DNA of 54,999 bases, taken from Hyphomicrobiales bacterium (GTDB lineage Bacteria; Pseudomonadota; Alphaproteobacteria; Rhizobiales; Rhizobiaceae). The stretch lies in contig UBTY01000019.1 in NCBI GenBank assembly GCA_900468535.1, forward strand, positions 1-54,999. Direction: 5' to 3'. This document shows positions 47,314 to 54,819 of this stretch, piece by piece (position 1 is the first letter of the stretch; every line of letters begins with the position of its first letter). Both the position numbers and the translations under genes were made by a program. The notes below the pieces were generated by a model, which saw nothing but the letters and a program-made list of their open reading frames with translations, was not told where the DNA came from and made no database searches.

Positions 47314-48684
47314 ATGCCAGCCTCTTCCTCTACCGATCCTCGATTTCTAGAGCTGCACGGAAGCAAGTGGCGCGTGGTTGTTGCCGTCCCAAAGAAGCTT
47401 CACGCCAAGCTTGGCACAAAGCTCAAACGTCCCCTTGATACGGATAGCCTCAGCGAGGCCAATCGGCGGAAGTGGGATGTCGTTGCTGAACTCAAAGGAA
47501 TCATTGAGCGAGCCAGCGAGGATGCGCCGGGCGATGGCTTGAAGAAGCGTTTGCTCAACGAGGCGGTGGCGCTTAGGCGGCAGCGGAACTCTACGCTAGC
47601 TGCGAATGACCGAGAAAGCCTCAATGACGAAATTGGCCACAGAGCTGAACAGATCGCGGGAAGGCCGACTGGTGAAGATGAATATGGTCAGGTGATCTAC
47701 GCTCCCGGAAAGGAAGTGCTCGCCTTAGAGTTTGCCCGCGTGGCCCGAGGAGAACAGACCCACATTGATGAGCACCATGATCTCTTCATGTCTACTTCTG
47801 GCGTCAAGGCTCGTACAAGGGCCGACGACGAGCGTGCAATGGCAGCGCTGAAAGAGTGGCTGAAACAGGAAGGCATTCCAGCGTACCTCCAGGCCGTTAC
47901 CAAACGGGAGGCCGTGCGGTTCTGCGATGCGCTTCCGACTGTGAAGAAGGGACTGACCCCGACTACCCTCAACAAGTACGTTAGCCGCCTTTCGGTTTAC
48001 TGGTCCTGGCTGGAGAACCGTCATGAGGTGGAGGGCAACGTATGGAAGGGGCGAAGGTTGAAAGAGCGTCCCAAGACCACTGATGAAAAGGAGCGTCCCT
48101 TCACCGACGATGAAGTGAAAGCCTTGCTCAAGGGCGAAGCCACACAGCAGATGCACGACGTTATGCGGATTGGGGCTCTGACAGGTGCCCGCCTGGACGC
48201 AATCGTGTGCCTTAGGGTGAAGGACTGTGAGGGCGGCGCTTTCACTTTCAAGCCGCAGAAGAAAGAGCCGGGGCCAAGGAAATGCCCAATCCATCCGGCC
48301 CTAAAGGAGATCGTTGAGCGTCGGACGGCTGACAAGTCTCCAGAGGATCCAGTGTTTCCCGAGTGGCCTGGGCCGAAGAACCCCAAGTCGCTTCGGGAGC
48401 GATCCTTCAAGACATCCAACGAGTTTACCGCCTACCGCCGAAGCGTCGGGGTTGAGGATGACATAGCGGGTAGGCGCAGGGGTCTCGTAAACTTCCACAG
48501 CTTCCGCCGCTGGTTCATCACTAAGGCAGAACAGGCGGGCCAGCCTGAGAGCACCATCGCAACGGTCGTTGGGCACAAGCGTACGGGGATGACCTTCGGT
48601 GTCTACTCTGGTGGTCCGCTGCTGGAGCAGGCAAGGGCATGTGTCGAGGCTGTGAAGCTCCCTGCGCTGGATGGTGAGGATTAG
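47314..48684 (+). CDS. Tyrosine recombinase/phage-type integrase
   Basis: The 456-residue integrase has an N-terminal arm-binding part, a SAM-like core-binding domain (about residues 155-255; SGVKARTRADDERAM through LNKYVSRLSVYWSWLENR) and a C-terminal catalytic domain. The active-site residues are visible: R293 in TGARLDAI, H395 and R398 in HSFRRWF, H421 in VVGHKRTG and the nucleophile Y431 in GVYSGG. The position next to a tRNA-Ala 3' fragment fits tRNA-directed integration. Its last four bases overlap the end of the converging gene. Confidence 0.93.
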   Translation: MPASSSTDPRFLELHGSKWRVVVAVPKKLHAKLGTKLKRPLDTDSLSEANRRKWDVVAELKGIIERASEDAPGDGLKKRLLNEAVALRRQRNSTLAANDRESLNDEIGHRAEQIAGRPTGEDEYGQVIYAPGKEVLALEFARVARGEQTHIDEHHDLFMSTSGVKARTRADDERAMAALKEWLKQEGIPAYLQAVTKREAVRFCDALPTVKKGLTPTTLNKYVSRLSVYWSWLENRHEVEGNVWKGRRLKERPKTTDEKERPFTDDEVKALLKGEATQQMHDVMRIGALTGARLDAIVCLRVKDCEGGAFTFKPQKKEPGPRKCPIHPALKEIVERRTADKSPEDPVFPEWPGPKNPKSLRERSFKTSNEFTAYRRSVGVEDDIAGRRRGLVNFHSFRRWFITKAEQAGQPESTIATVVGHKRTGMTFGVYSGGPLLEQARACVEAVKLPALDGED

Positions 48685-49493
48685 AACAGACTGGCGATAA
48701 GCTCCAGAATTCTGTTCGCGGCAACGTCGAGGCCACTCCCCAGGGCCTCTTCTGCTTTCTTTTTCGCCGTTCTTTCGGCAACCTCTTTGGCCAGCCGGGC
48801 CGTTTTCTTCAATATGCCAGGCTCAACCATCGGAGCCTTCAGCACCGCAAGTGTAGTCTCCAAGATGGCGATGAGCTGTGCCCGTTCGATGTCAGTCAAC
48901 GCAGCCTGATCTTCTGGCAGGTTTGTGGTCTTCGCTAGGAGCACTGCTTCGTCAAGTAGCTCAGATACAGCTGCAATTATGTCCTTGGCGCGTGATCCAC
49001 GCTTCACATAGACCCATTGCTCCGCCCACACCTGAATGGGCTGAGGGGGATGCGCCGTTGCGATGTCTTGCGTGCGAACATCCGGGTCCGCCTCCGGTTC
49101 TGCTCCCGGTTCGTCACCGCCGTGCTCACTCTCCAAGGTTCGAAGGTAGCTGCGAGTACGCGACAGTGCGGCAATCATAACGGGGGCTCGAAGCCTGGCG
49201 TCGAAGGTCTTCAGCTTGTTCGCTACAGATGGGTTGATCCCCAAGCTATGTAACGTCCCGTTCATGTCCATGTCGATGAACACTGCCGCCGCCTCCGGGA
49301 TGTACGACATGGGCATTACCTTATCGTAGAGGTTTGCGGCCTTAAGCCTGCTTAGGCTCTGTTCAATCGCGTCCAACATCTCGTGGATTTCTTCAAGGGA
49401 GAAGCCAGGATCAATCAAGCTGTTACCGTGGTGGCGTTCGAGTTGAGCTGGTAGGAATGGTGACTGACGTAAGTTGAGTCTGCAAGCTGGCAT
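48681..49493 (-). CDS. Hypothetical protein of the integrative element
   Basis: I do not recognise this 270-residue protein. The N-terminal half is helical (SLEEIHEMLDAIEQSLSRLK) with an IDMDMNGTLHSLGI segment. A hydrophilic Glu/Asp/Pro linker follows at about 125-150. The C-terminal third (TDIERAQLIAILETTLAVLK, then a Lys-rich helix and ILELIASLF at the very end) looks amphipathic and could contact membranes or partners. It overlaps the integrase stop. The start at 49493 is uncertain; an ATG at 49379 is possible. It sits 224 bp after the polymerase-like gene. Confidence 0.6.
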   Translation of the reverse strand: MPACRLNLRQSPFLPAQLERHHGNSLIDPGFSLEEIHEMLDAIEQSLSRLKAANLYDKVMPMSYIPEAAAVFIDMDMNGTLHSLGINPSVANKLKTFDARLRAPVMIAALSRTRSYLRTLESEHGGDEPGAEPEADPDVRTQDIATAHPPQPIQVWAEQWVYVKRGSRAKDIIAAVSELLDEAVLLAKTTNLPEDQAALTDIERAQLIAILETTLAVLKAPMVEPGILKKTARLAKEVAERTAKKKAEEALGSGLDVAANRILELIASLF

Positions 49494-49717
49494 TCATCAG
49501 CATGTTCTTAGACCCCCATCATCTTCGTCCCTGGCGTTGGAGCTGGTTTGTGCCCTCAGTTGGACACTTAAAGGCTAGCCCTTAAAGCGGCCCACCAGAA
49601 CGCCTTACAGGGACAGCTCCAAGGAATGGGTGATGATAGGGGTCTAAATCGCTTCCAGCTTTGGAACCTAGAGGATCACATATAGGCCATATACGGGCAG
49701 TTATTTCAGAGAGCCAT

Positions 49718-50950
49718 CTAACTGATTGTTTTCTCTGCGACCGGCAGCGCCCTGCCAAGCATCTCGAAGCTGACCTTCTGCATCATGTCGATAGCCGTCC
49801 CCTTGTGGCTGACAGCGACCATTAGACCGTCGTGCATTGGCAAACCCACAATGCCCCTCGCGCCGAGCCCAAGCAAAACGGCAACGAGGATGCAGCTCTC
49901 CGTGAACATGAACTCCAGGCTTAGCCCCTTGCCGAAGAGCCCCGCGATTGCAGGATGCTTGTGACCTGCGGCTTGTTCAAACCGCTTCATTGTCCAACCT
50001 TTCGGTAGCTGCTCCTTGATACCTTGAGGCAACCGTAATGCTCCGCCATGGCGAGCGAGGAGAGAGGAAATCAGCTTTTTAACCGCTCCCCTGCACCCGC
50101 TTAGCCCAGGGATTGCGTATGGATCACCACACGGCATTGCTGCCCCCTCCCGCTGGTATGCAAGCTGGAGAAACATTGCGCTGAAATCGAGGTCCGCGAC
50201 TGCCTCACCGTTGATGCTGAGAAGGTGCCGGTTACGCTTGGGAAGTGATTGCCAGAAGCCGCGATACAGTCGCCCATGGTGCTGGAAGTCGCCCTGGAAC
50301 ATGCGAACTAGATGGGTAGGCGGGACCGGCTTTCCACCCAGGCGAACGTCCGCCGCATTGATCGCCTCGTTGAGAGTTTCCATCTCCCGACGCATGGCTA
50401 TGGTCTCCGTTGAATCCGAATATTCTAGCAGGGTCACGCTAGTGTCATCGAGATTCTTGGAGCGGAGCAGAACGGTTTCTCCTCCATGGAGCCGCCCGAC
50501 ATCTTGGAGCGAGATCCCATGCCGAGCCACCAAGCCAGTGAAGCGAGTTGTCGGTACAACATAGGTGCGACGGCGCTTTGCCTTGCCCGGCAGTAGTGTC
50601 ACCATATCGGCTTTTTGCAGACCCCTGAGGACCCCAGAGAGCAGCTTCGAGCTATAGTTGGTGCAATCGTATCGGGATCGCTTTTCGGCGCTCAGCGGCA
50701 CTGCGAGGGCACCGTGAGGCTCTGGCGATAGGAGTAGCGCCACTAGGTTGGCCACGAGGCTCTGTAGGCAAACCTTCCGCCTCTGCGTGGCGTCTGCTCT
50801 AGGTTTCCGTCCAGGTGTGATCTGTGGGGCAGGGAGAGCGGCGGAGATTTCAGCGCAAGCTTTGACGAGAGCCACCCCGGTCGCTGTTAGCCAGGGATCG
50901 AGGTAGAGCAGATGCTGGTCGCTGGGCTTTGTACTGTCGGTGTCTTTCAT
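49718..50950 (-). CDS. Putative family-A DNA polymerase-like protein
   Basis: The 410-residue product shows no match to a named replication protein that I recognise, but its C-terminal half carries features of the polymerase A palm and fingers. Motif A-like ADLDFSAMFLQLAYQ (D253, D255) matches the DYSQIELR strand; a motif B-like helix runs RGAVKKLISSLLA (R288, K291, K292); motif C-like GLPMHDGLMVA (H373, D374) matches VHDE. Residues about 60-130 look like a winged helix. It lies 35 bp after the RNase H-like gene in one operon. No 3'-5' exonuclease motifs are visible. Confidence covers a real gene; polymerase activity is an inference. Confidence 0.6.
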   Translation of the reverse strand: MKDTDSTKPSDQHLLYLDPWLTATGVALVKACAEISAALPAPQITPGRKPRADATQRRKVCLQSLVANLVALLLSPEPHGALAVPLSAEKRSRYDCTNYSSKLLSGVLRGLQKADMVTLLPGKAKRRRTYVVPTTRFTGLVARHGISLQDVGRLHGGETVLLRSKNLDDTSVTLLEYSDSTETIAMRREMETLNEAINAADVRLGGKPVPPTHLVRMFQGDFQHHGRLYRGFWQSLPKRNRHLLSINGEAVADLDFSAMFLQLAYQREGAAMPCGDPYAIPGLSGCRGAVKKLISSLLARHGGALRLPQGIKEQLPKGWTMKRFEQAAGHKHPAIAGLFGKGLSLEFMFTESCILVAVLLGLGARGIVGLPMHDGLMVAVSHKGTAIDMMQKVSFEMLGRALPVAEKTIS

Positions 50951-50985
50951 AGCACGTCGATTTCCGATAGCGCGATAAGGACGGC

Positions 50986-51525
50986 CTACGAGCGGTCTTG
51001 CTTGATCGCCCGGCGCAAGGCCTTCCAGCGCTCGCCAGATTCCTTTTGGACTTCCGAGAGGAAGTTGCGTTCTTCGTCGGATTCCGGGGGGCGAGCACTG
51101 AGGACTACACCGAGAGCTTCAGTCTCCGCATCTACAAGCTTGATCAGCTCAACGTTCCCCCACGGCTCCCCATCGGCCTTGCAATAGTGGGACTTTCGTC
51201 GTTCCTCTAGTGGTTGCTGGAAAACTCGATGGAGTTCCGACCCATTAGGAGCAATGATTGTTAGGAGGACACTGGGGGCTCCACCCGTGCTTAATGCGAG
51301 CCCGCTCCCCTTCAGAGCCTCCAGCAGGGCACGGTAAAATATCTTGTCGTTGTGCCCCCAAATGTTCTTGGGGCCGGTCCTGAAGTTAGACCAGCTAGCC
51401 TTACGCCCCGTGGCCGCGATGCACCAAGCATAGGTGTGCTGTGGGTAAGGCTTGGCATTTGTCCCATTTACGGCGACTGCGAGCAACAAGGAGGTAGGCG
51501 CAGAGGTGTCGTTCAAGTTGTCCAT
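50986..51525 (-). CDS. Element protein with possible degenerate RNase H fold
   Basis: A strong AAAGGAG ribosome site seven bases before the ATG supports this 179-residue gene. The order of strands and helices resembles RNase HI: LLLAVAVNGTN (residues 13-23), TYAWCIAATG, the helix DKIFYRALLEALKG, VLLTIIAPNG, GEPWGNVELIKLVDAETEAL and the final EERNFLSEVQ. The catalytic Asp/Glu/Asp/Asp positions read N, F, P/N and F in this reading, so it would be inactive. The similarity is weak and could be chance. It leads the operon with the polymerase-like gene. Confidence 0.55.
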   Translation of the reverse strand: MDNLNDTSAPTSLLLAVAVNGTNAKPYPQHTYAWCIAATGRKASWSNFRTGPKNIWGHNDKIFYRALLEALKGSGLALSTGGAPSVLLTIIAPNGSELHRVFQQPLEERRKSHYCKADGEPWGNVELIKLVDAETEALGVVLSARPPESDEERNFLSEVQKESGERWKALRRAIKQDRS

Positions 51526-51742
51526 TCAAGGACTCCTTTCTGAGTGAATCGTTTTGGTTTTAAGGGTGGGATCACCGTGGTCGCATGACGTGCGAAGGTG
51601 TGTTTGGACCCATGGGCAAGCCGTGCGGTTGACCTGGTTGTCAGAACCGCGTGGTTGTCTCCGTGCCCCTTAGACCGGGGTGACCAAGTGAGCATATGAT
51701 TGATGTGGTCTGAGCGGCGACGGCTTCGAGTTGCTGCTTGGG

Positions 51743-51803
51743 CATGCAGGAAGTTATTTGAGAATTGGAGACGAAGCGTCCGGCTTTTCTCTTCATGCAG
51801 GAA
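51743..51803 (+). repeat. Direct repeats CATGCAGGAA beside the iteron array
   Basis: CATGCAGGAA occurs at 51743-51752 and 51794-51803, spaced 51 bp. The second copy, preceded by TCTCTT, blends into the start of the iteron-like array. These repeats lie 220-280 bp upstream of the leftward RNase H-like/polymerase-like operon. Confidence 0.5.
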
Positions 51804-51813
51804 ATTGGCCAGT

Positions 51814-52045
51814 CTCTCTCGTTATGACGCCTATTCTTGGCCACGCTCTTTCGCTACGGGACACAACTTTCGCGAAGGGGCCATCAGGTGTCCATTGACG
51901 CAAGAAATCTCCCGTCTCTTTCTCGTTATGCCACCTGACTTTTCGGGCGTGCTCTTTCGTAACGCAGGGTAACTATTTTTGAGCGCTCCATCTCGTTACG
52001 GAGGGTAATGTTTTGGCGCTCCTCTTTCACTATGGCGGGTAATTA
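51814..52045 (+). repeat. Iteron-like repeat array, at least six copies
   Basis: Same-orientation copies of a CTCTTTCgtTAyG core begin at 51814, 51846, 51916, 51952, 51986 and 52022. The ACG/ATG triplets are spaced 32, 72, 34, 36 and 34 bp, so all but one interval is near 34 bp; a degenerate copy may fill the 72-bp gap near 51890. The last three copies also share GGGTAA (51967, 52003, 52037). Such direct repeats at constant helical phase are typical of initiator-binding iterons. The surrounding 51526-52361 has no convincing gene. Confidence 0.7.
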
Positions 52046-52361
52046 CCAGAGGTGGAAAAATGCACGCAGTGACTGCGCTCGAAATGCTTGCAAATTTCAG
52101 CTCGTTCCGTCACACAAGACGTTGAGCGCAGACGCGGCGCTCCGGGTCCTAGAAAGCCTGAGCTTAGCGGTATGGTTCCCCACCGGAAGGGGCACCGATC
52201 CTTGACCTTTGTAGGTCGGGGAGCCTGTGGCGTATGTCCAGGTTCACCGAACTAAAGGCCCCAGGGACAGGCTAAGCTCTGTTATCTAGCTCCCCGATCA
52301 GGGTCATGGAGGCTAGGCTTGCGGGGGCGAACCGCAGGCGATGCCTCTCGGGGATTTCACG

Positions 52362-52667
52362 ATGGAATTTAGTTCGTTGCTCTTCGGGGCGGGAGTGGGT
52401 GTGGTTATGACTCTCATTGGCCACAGCGTCACCGATGGATGGGAGGCGAAAGCCGCCGCTTCCCGCGAGATCACTTACAAGAACGCATGTGTCAAAGACT
52501 ACGAGAACGGCTGGATGTTTGATCGCTGCAAGCGTGGAGCCAACCGCCAAGCTGCGAAAGCGGAAAGCGAGCTAGCTACGTGCATGGCGGTATTCGACAA
52601 AGAAGACCCCACCATTGCTGAAATTGACACGGCCTGCCCAGATACCGAAGAGAGCACAGTACAATGA
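52362..52667 (+). CDS. Small membrane-anchored protein of the element
   Basis: This 101-residue protein has one N-terminal membrane helix (SSLLFGAGVGVVMTLIGHSV) followed by a hydrophilic domain containing four cysteines (NACVKDYENG, FDRCKRG, LATCMAV, TACPDTE) that suggest an exported, disulfide-bonded region. GGGGA stands seven bases before this ATG; an in-frame ATG at 52341 is less well placed. It overlaps the next gene by ATGA. Function is unknown. Confidence 0.65.
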   Translation: MEFSSLLFGAGVGVVMTLIGHSVTDGWEAKAAASREITYKNACVKDYENGWMFDRCKRGANRQAAKAESELATCMAVFDKEDPTIAEIDTACPDTEESTVQ

Positions 52668-53002
52668 CCCTTTTCCTCCTTATCTTCCTTGCGCTCAGTG
52701 TTCGCCTCTTCTGGTTCGCCCAGAGAAATGACGGCTATGATCAGGCCATCAACTACGGCAAAAGGGCAACCCCGGCAGTGCGTGCCTTGGTGCTCGCCTC
52801 AATGCCAGGCTCGTTGATCTTCCTGGCGACCTCTCTGATAAGCAGCGTCCTAGAGAGGAACCTGAAGCACACCGTCGCTCTTCTGAATGCCAACCTCATT
52901 GGCTACGTCAGCTATGTCGGGGACTGTGTGCAGGTGGTCTTCTTCGGACAGGTTGGCGAGAGCAAGGGCAGTGTTGCTGCGCATGGGGATGCATCTCCGT
53001 GA
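52664..53002 (+). CDS. Small membrane protein of the element
   Basis: The 112-residue protein has two likely membrane segments (FLLIFLALSVRLFWFA and LVLASMPGSLIFLATSLISS) and a third weak one (ALLNANLIGYVSYVGDCVQVVFF). It is translationally coupled to the preceding gene (ATGA) and the following one (TGATG). I do not recognise a family; a holin-like or accessory membrane role is possible but unproven. Confidence 0.65.
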   Translation: MTLFLLIFLALSVRLFWFAQRNDGYDQAINYGKRATPAVRALVLASMPGSLIFLATSLISSVLERNLKHTVALLNANLIGYVSYVGDCVQVVFFGQVGESKGSVAAHGDASP

Positions 53003-53244
53003 TGTATGCAGCCCACGCGAAACCCATCCTTCTGCTAGTCGTGGGTCTTGCTCTTGGCCTTATGGCAGGGACAATGCTTGGTGGCCTCGGGGACGGACGC
53101 TACCATGCTCAAAGCACGGCTAGAGGTGTCATGCGATTTGATACCCGCACGGGCGACTTATCGTTTTGCAGGCTTAGCTTCACTCAAGCGGCCACTTGTT
53201 CGCCTTGGGGGCAGAAAGCAGCCGTCGCCCGAACTGAGCCTTGA
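53002..53244 (+). CDS. Small exported or membrane-anchored protein of the element
   Basis: The 80-residue protein has a glycine-rich N-terminal hydrophobic helix (PILLLVVGLALGLMAGTMLG), followed by GVMRFDTRTGDLSFCRLSFT, a pattern seen in small anchored proteins with a single beta-sheet domain. Its ATG shares one base with the preceding stop (TGATG), an arrangement for re-initiation. A GTG three bases earlier is the alternative. Its 3' end converges with the serine recombinase gene eight bases away. Confidence 0.6.
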   Translation: MYAAHAKPILLLVVGLALGLMAGTMLGGLGDGRYHAQSTARGVMRFDTRTGDLSFCRLSFTQAATCSPWGQKAAVARTEP

Positions 53245-53252
53245 AATCGCCT

Positions 53253-53882
53253 TTACTGGAGAGCTTCAGTTTCCCTTATACGCTTGGCTAGGCGAGAGAG
53301 TGTAGAGGTAGAGACCCCCGTAGCAGCAACGATGCTTGCCCAGGTTTGCCCACCCTTCAGCATGCCAATGAGGGCAGCATTGCGCTTCTCGTCCTCAGGA
53401 CGTCCCTTGAAGGCTCCTTCAGCTTTGGCCTTAGCGATGCCTTGAGCCTGCCGTCTGCGTCTGTCTTCGTAGTCTTTGCGGGCTATCGCAGCCAACATAT
53501 CCAACATCATGCCATTGATCGCGTCCAACATTCGGGCCGAGAACTCATCGCCCTCCATCTGGGCCAGTTGGTGAGAGGTTGGAAGGTCTAGCGCCACCAC
53601 ACGGATACGCTTCGCGGCAATCTCTGACTTGAGGGTTGCCCAGTCTTCGGCATTGAGGCGGCTTAGGCGGTCTACCTGCTCCACCAACAAGACATCACCT
53701 GGTTGGCAGTCGGCAAGGAGCCGGAACAGCTCGGGACGCTTCAGGGAGGCCCCGCTCTCGTTCTCGATGTAGGTGGCTGCGATCTTGAGACCCCGCTCAT
53801 CAACGAAGCGCTGGAGGTCTGCCTTTGCGCGGCTGGCGTCTTGTTCCCTGGTGGAGGCTCGAAGGTATGCTCGGATAAACAT
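53253..53882 (-). CDS. Serine recombinase (resolvase/invertase family)
   Basis: The 209-residue protein is a small serine recombinase. The N-terminal catalytic domain has the nucleophile S10 in AYLRASTREQDA and the arginines R72 and R75 in EQVDRLSRL. A long alpha-E helix region and a C-terminal helix-turn-helix (WASIVAATGVSTSTLSRLAKRI) follow, as in Tn3-type resolvases and DNA invertases. It could resolve multimers or invert DNA. A four-copy ACTTCG array lies directly upstream, over its likely promoter. Confidence 0.92.
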   Translation of the reverse strand: MFIRAYLRASTREQDASRAKADLQRFVDERGLKIAATYIENESGASLKRPELFRLLADCQPGDVLLVEQVDRLSRLNAEDWATLKSEIAAKRIRVVALDLPTSHQLAQMEGDEFSARMLDAINGMMLDMLAAIARKDYEDRRRRQAQGIAKAKAEGAFKGRPEDEKRNAALIGMLKGGQTWASIVAATGVSTSTLSRLAKRIRETEALQ

Positions 53883-53896
53883 GCGGAAAGCTCCTC

Positions 53897-53961
53897 ACTT
53901 CGTTTTGCATACTTCGATATCTCATACTTCGCTTTAAGTTGTCAATCTTATTTATCGAAGT
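53897..53961 (-). promoter_or_regulatory. ACTTCG repeat array and promoter upstream of the serine recombinase
   Basis: ACTTCG occurs at 53897, 53911 and 53926, and its inverse CGAAGT at 53956, all within 80 bp of the recombinase start. A perfect TTGACA (-35, minus strand, 53945-53940) lies inside it, with GATATC at 18-bp spacing as a possible -10. The array could be the resolvase binding and resolution site (res) and an autoregulatory operator. The rest of 53883-54057 shows no gene. Confidence 0.55.
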
Positions 53962-54057
53962 GGCCTTGGGGCAGCTCCAGGGCGATTCGCTTGATGTGCA
54001 CCTTTTCGAAGCGGCGGCACCTTAGTATGAAAGGCGGAGGCAGGCGCGGGATGGTTT

Positions 54058-54819
54058 ATGTTTCAGTGGCTTAAGCATTGTATGCTGACATGGTTGGGTA
54101 TTTTGGGCGGAGCTTTGACCTTGCTGTCCAACTTGCAAGGCGTTCTCGATCTGGCCAAGTGGGCGGACTACCTCGTGAGCAAGTGGGCGACCGTTGCGGC
54201 GTCTGCCGTTCAATCGCTCACAGAGACATTCGACATTAGGGTGAGCGCGGAGGCCAACTCAATGATAGCCATGGCGCTCTTCGTCAGCTTTATCGCAGTT
54301 GGAGCCCGAGTTGAGAATGAGTTCAAGGTCGAGAAGCGCGAAGTGCACCCCGTCGTTTGGTCCAATATCTTCAATCGCCGGGTGCTTCTAGCTCTAGTGC
54401 TCTATACCGCAGATGTGGTTATCCTCAGCCTTCCCGCGTTCTTGTATGTGGCGGCGAGCACATATCTTGCGTACCCCTCGGCGTATATCGGGGTCTGCCT
54501 GTTTCTCTACTGTGCCGCCATTGTAGTTGGGCTGAGAGGCTGGCCAGTGTGGACCGCCGTCGTAGTGGCAATCAGTATGCTCGGCCTCAGCTTCATCTTC
54601 GCGTACTCGTCCGGCAGTCTCATGGAGCCGAACGTGTCGGAGACGGCATCGACCACAATAGCAGCAGTATGCGCTATCCTATGTGGTTTAATCGTCGTTG
54701 GTCTTGCGCCACCTTTGGCATTCACTCGCAGGATTATCTTCATGATGGTCGGCGTCGCGGCTGTTGTTCTTCTGAGCCAGGTCAACCACCTGGGCATTGC
54801 CGCCACACCTTTGACCTGA
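54058..54819 (+). CDS. Polytopic membrane protein of unknown function
   Basis: The 253-residue protein has an N-terminal hydrophobic helix, a hydrophilic stretch (EVHPVVWSNIFNRR) and about six further membrane segments (VLLALVLYTADVVILSLPAF, YIGVCLFLYCAAIVVGL, VWTAVVVAISMLGLSFIFAY, AVCAILCGLIVVGLAPPL and others). The first ATG of the frame is used; no strong ribosome site is seen. I do not recognise a family. It belongs to the element. The last 180 bases (54820-54999) show no supported gene. Confidence 0.6.
   Translation: MFQWLKHCMLTWLGILGGALTLLSNLQGVLDLAKWADYLVSKWATVAASAVQSLTETFDIRVSAEANSMIAMALFVSFIAVGARVENEFKVEKREVHPVVWSNIFNRRVLLALVLYTADVVILSLPAFLYVAASTYLAYPSAYIGVCLFLYCAAIVVGLRGWPVWTAVVVAISMLGLSFIFAYSSGSLMEPNVSETASTTIAAVCAILCGLIVVGLAPPLAFTRRIIFMMVGVAAVVLLSQVNHLGIAATPLT

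Noticed and set aside
51641..51844. 67-codon minus-strand frame in the repeat region
   Set aside because: It overlaps the first iteron-like copy and has no ribosome site.
51814..52045. CRISPR array interpretation of the repeats
   Set aside because: The repeats are short, variable and contain no constant 28-36-bp repeat with unique spacers; no cas gene is nearby.
52060..52125. 21-codon frame after the iteron array, preceded by GAGGTGG
   Set aside because: A possible leader peptide, but too short and without other support to annotate.
52030..52361. RNA gene or origin structure after the iterons
   Set aside because: Only short hairpins such as GACC/GGTC and GTTC/GAAC are present; nothing matches a known RNA family.
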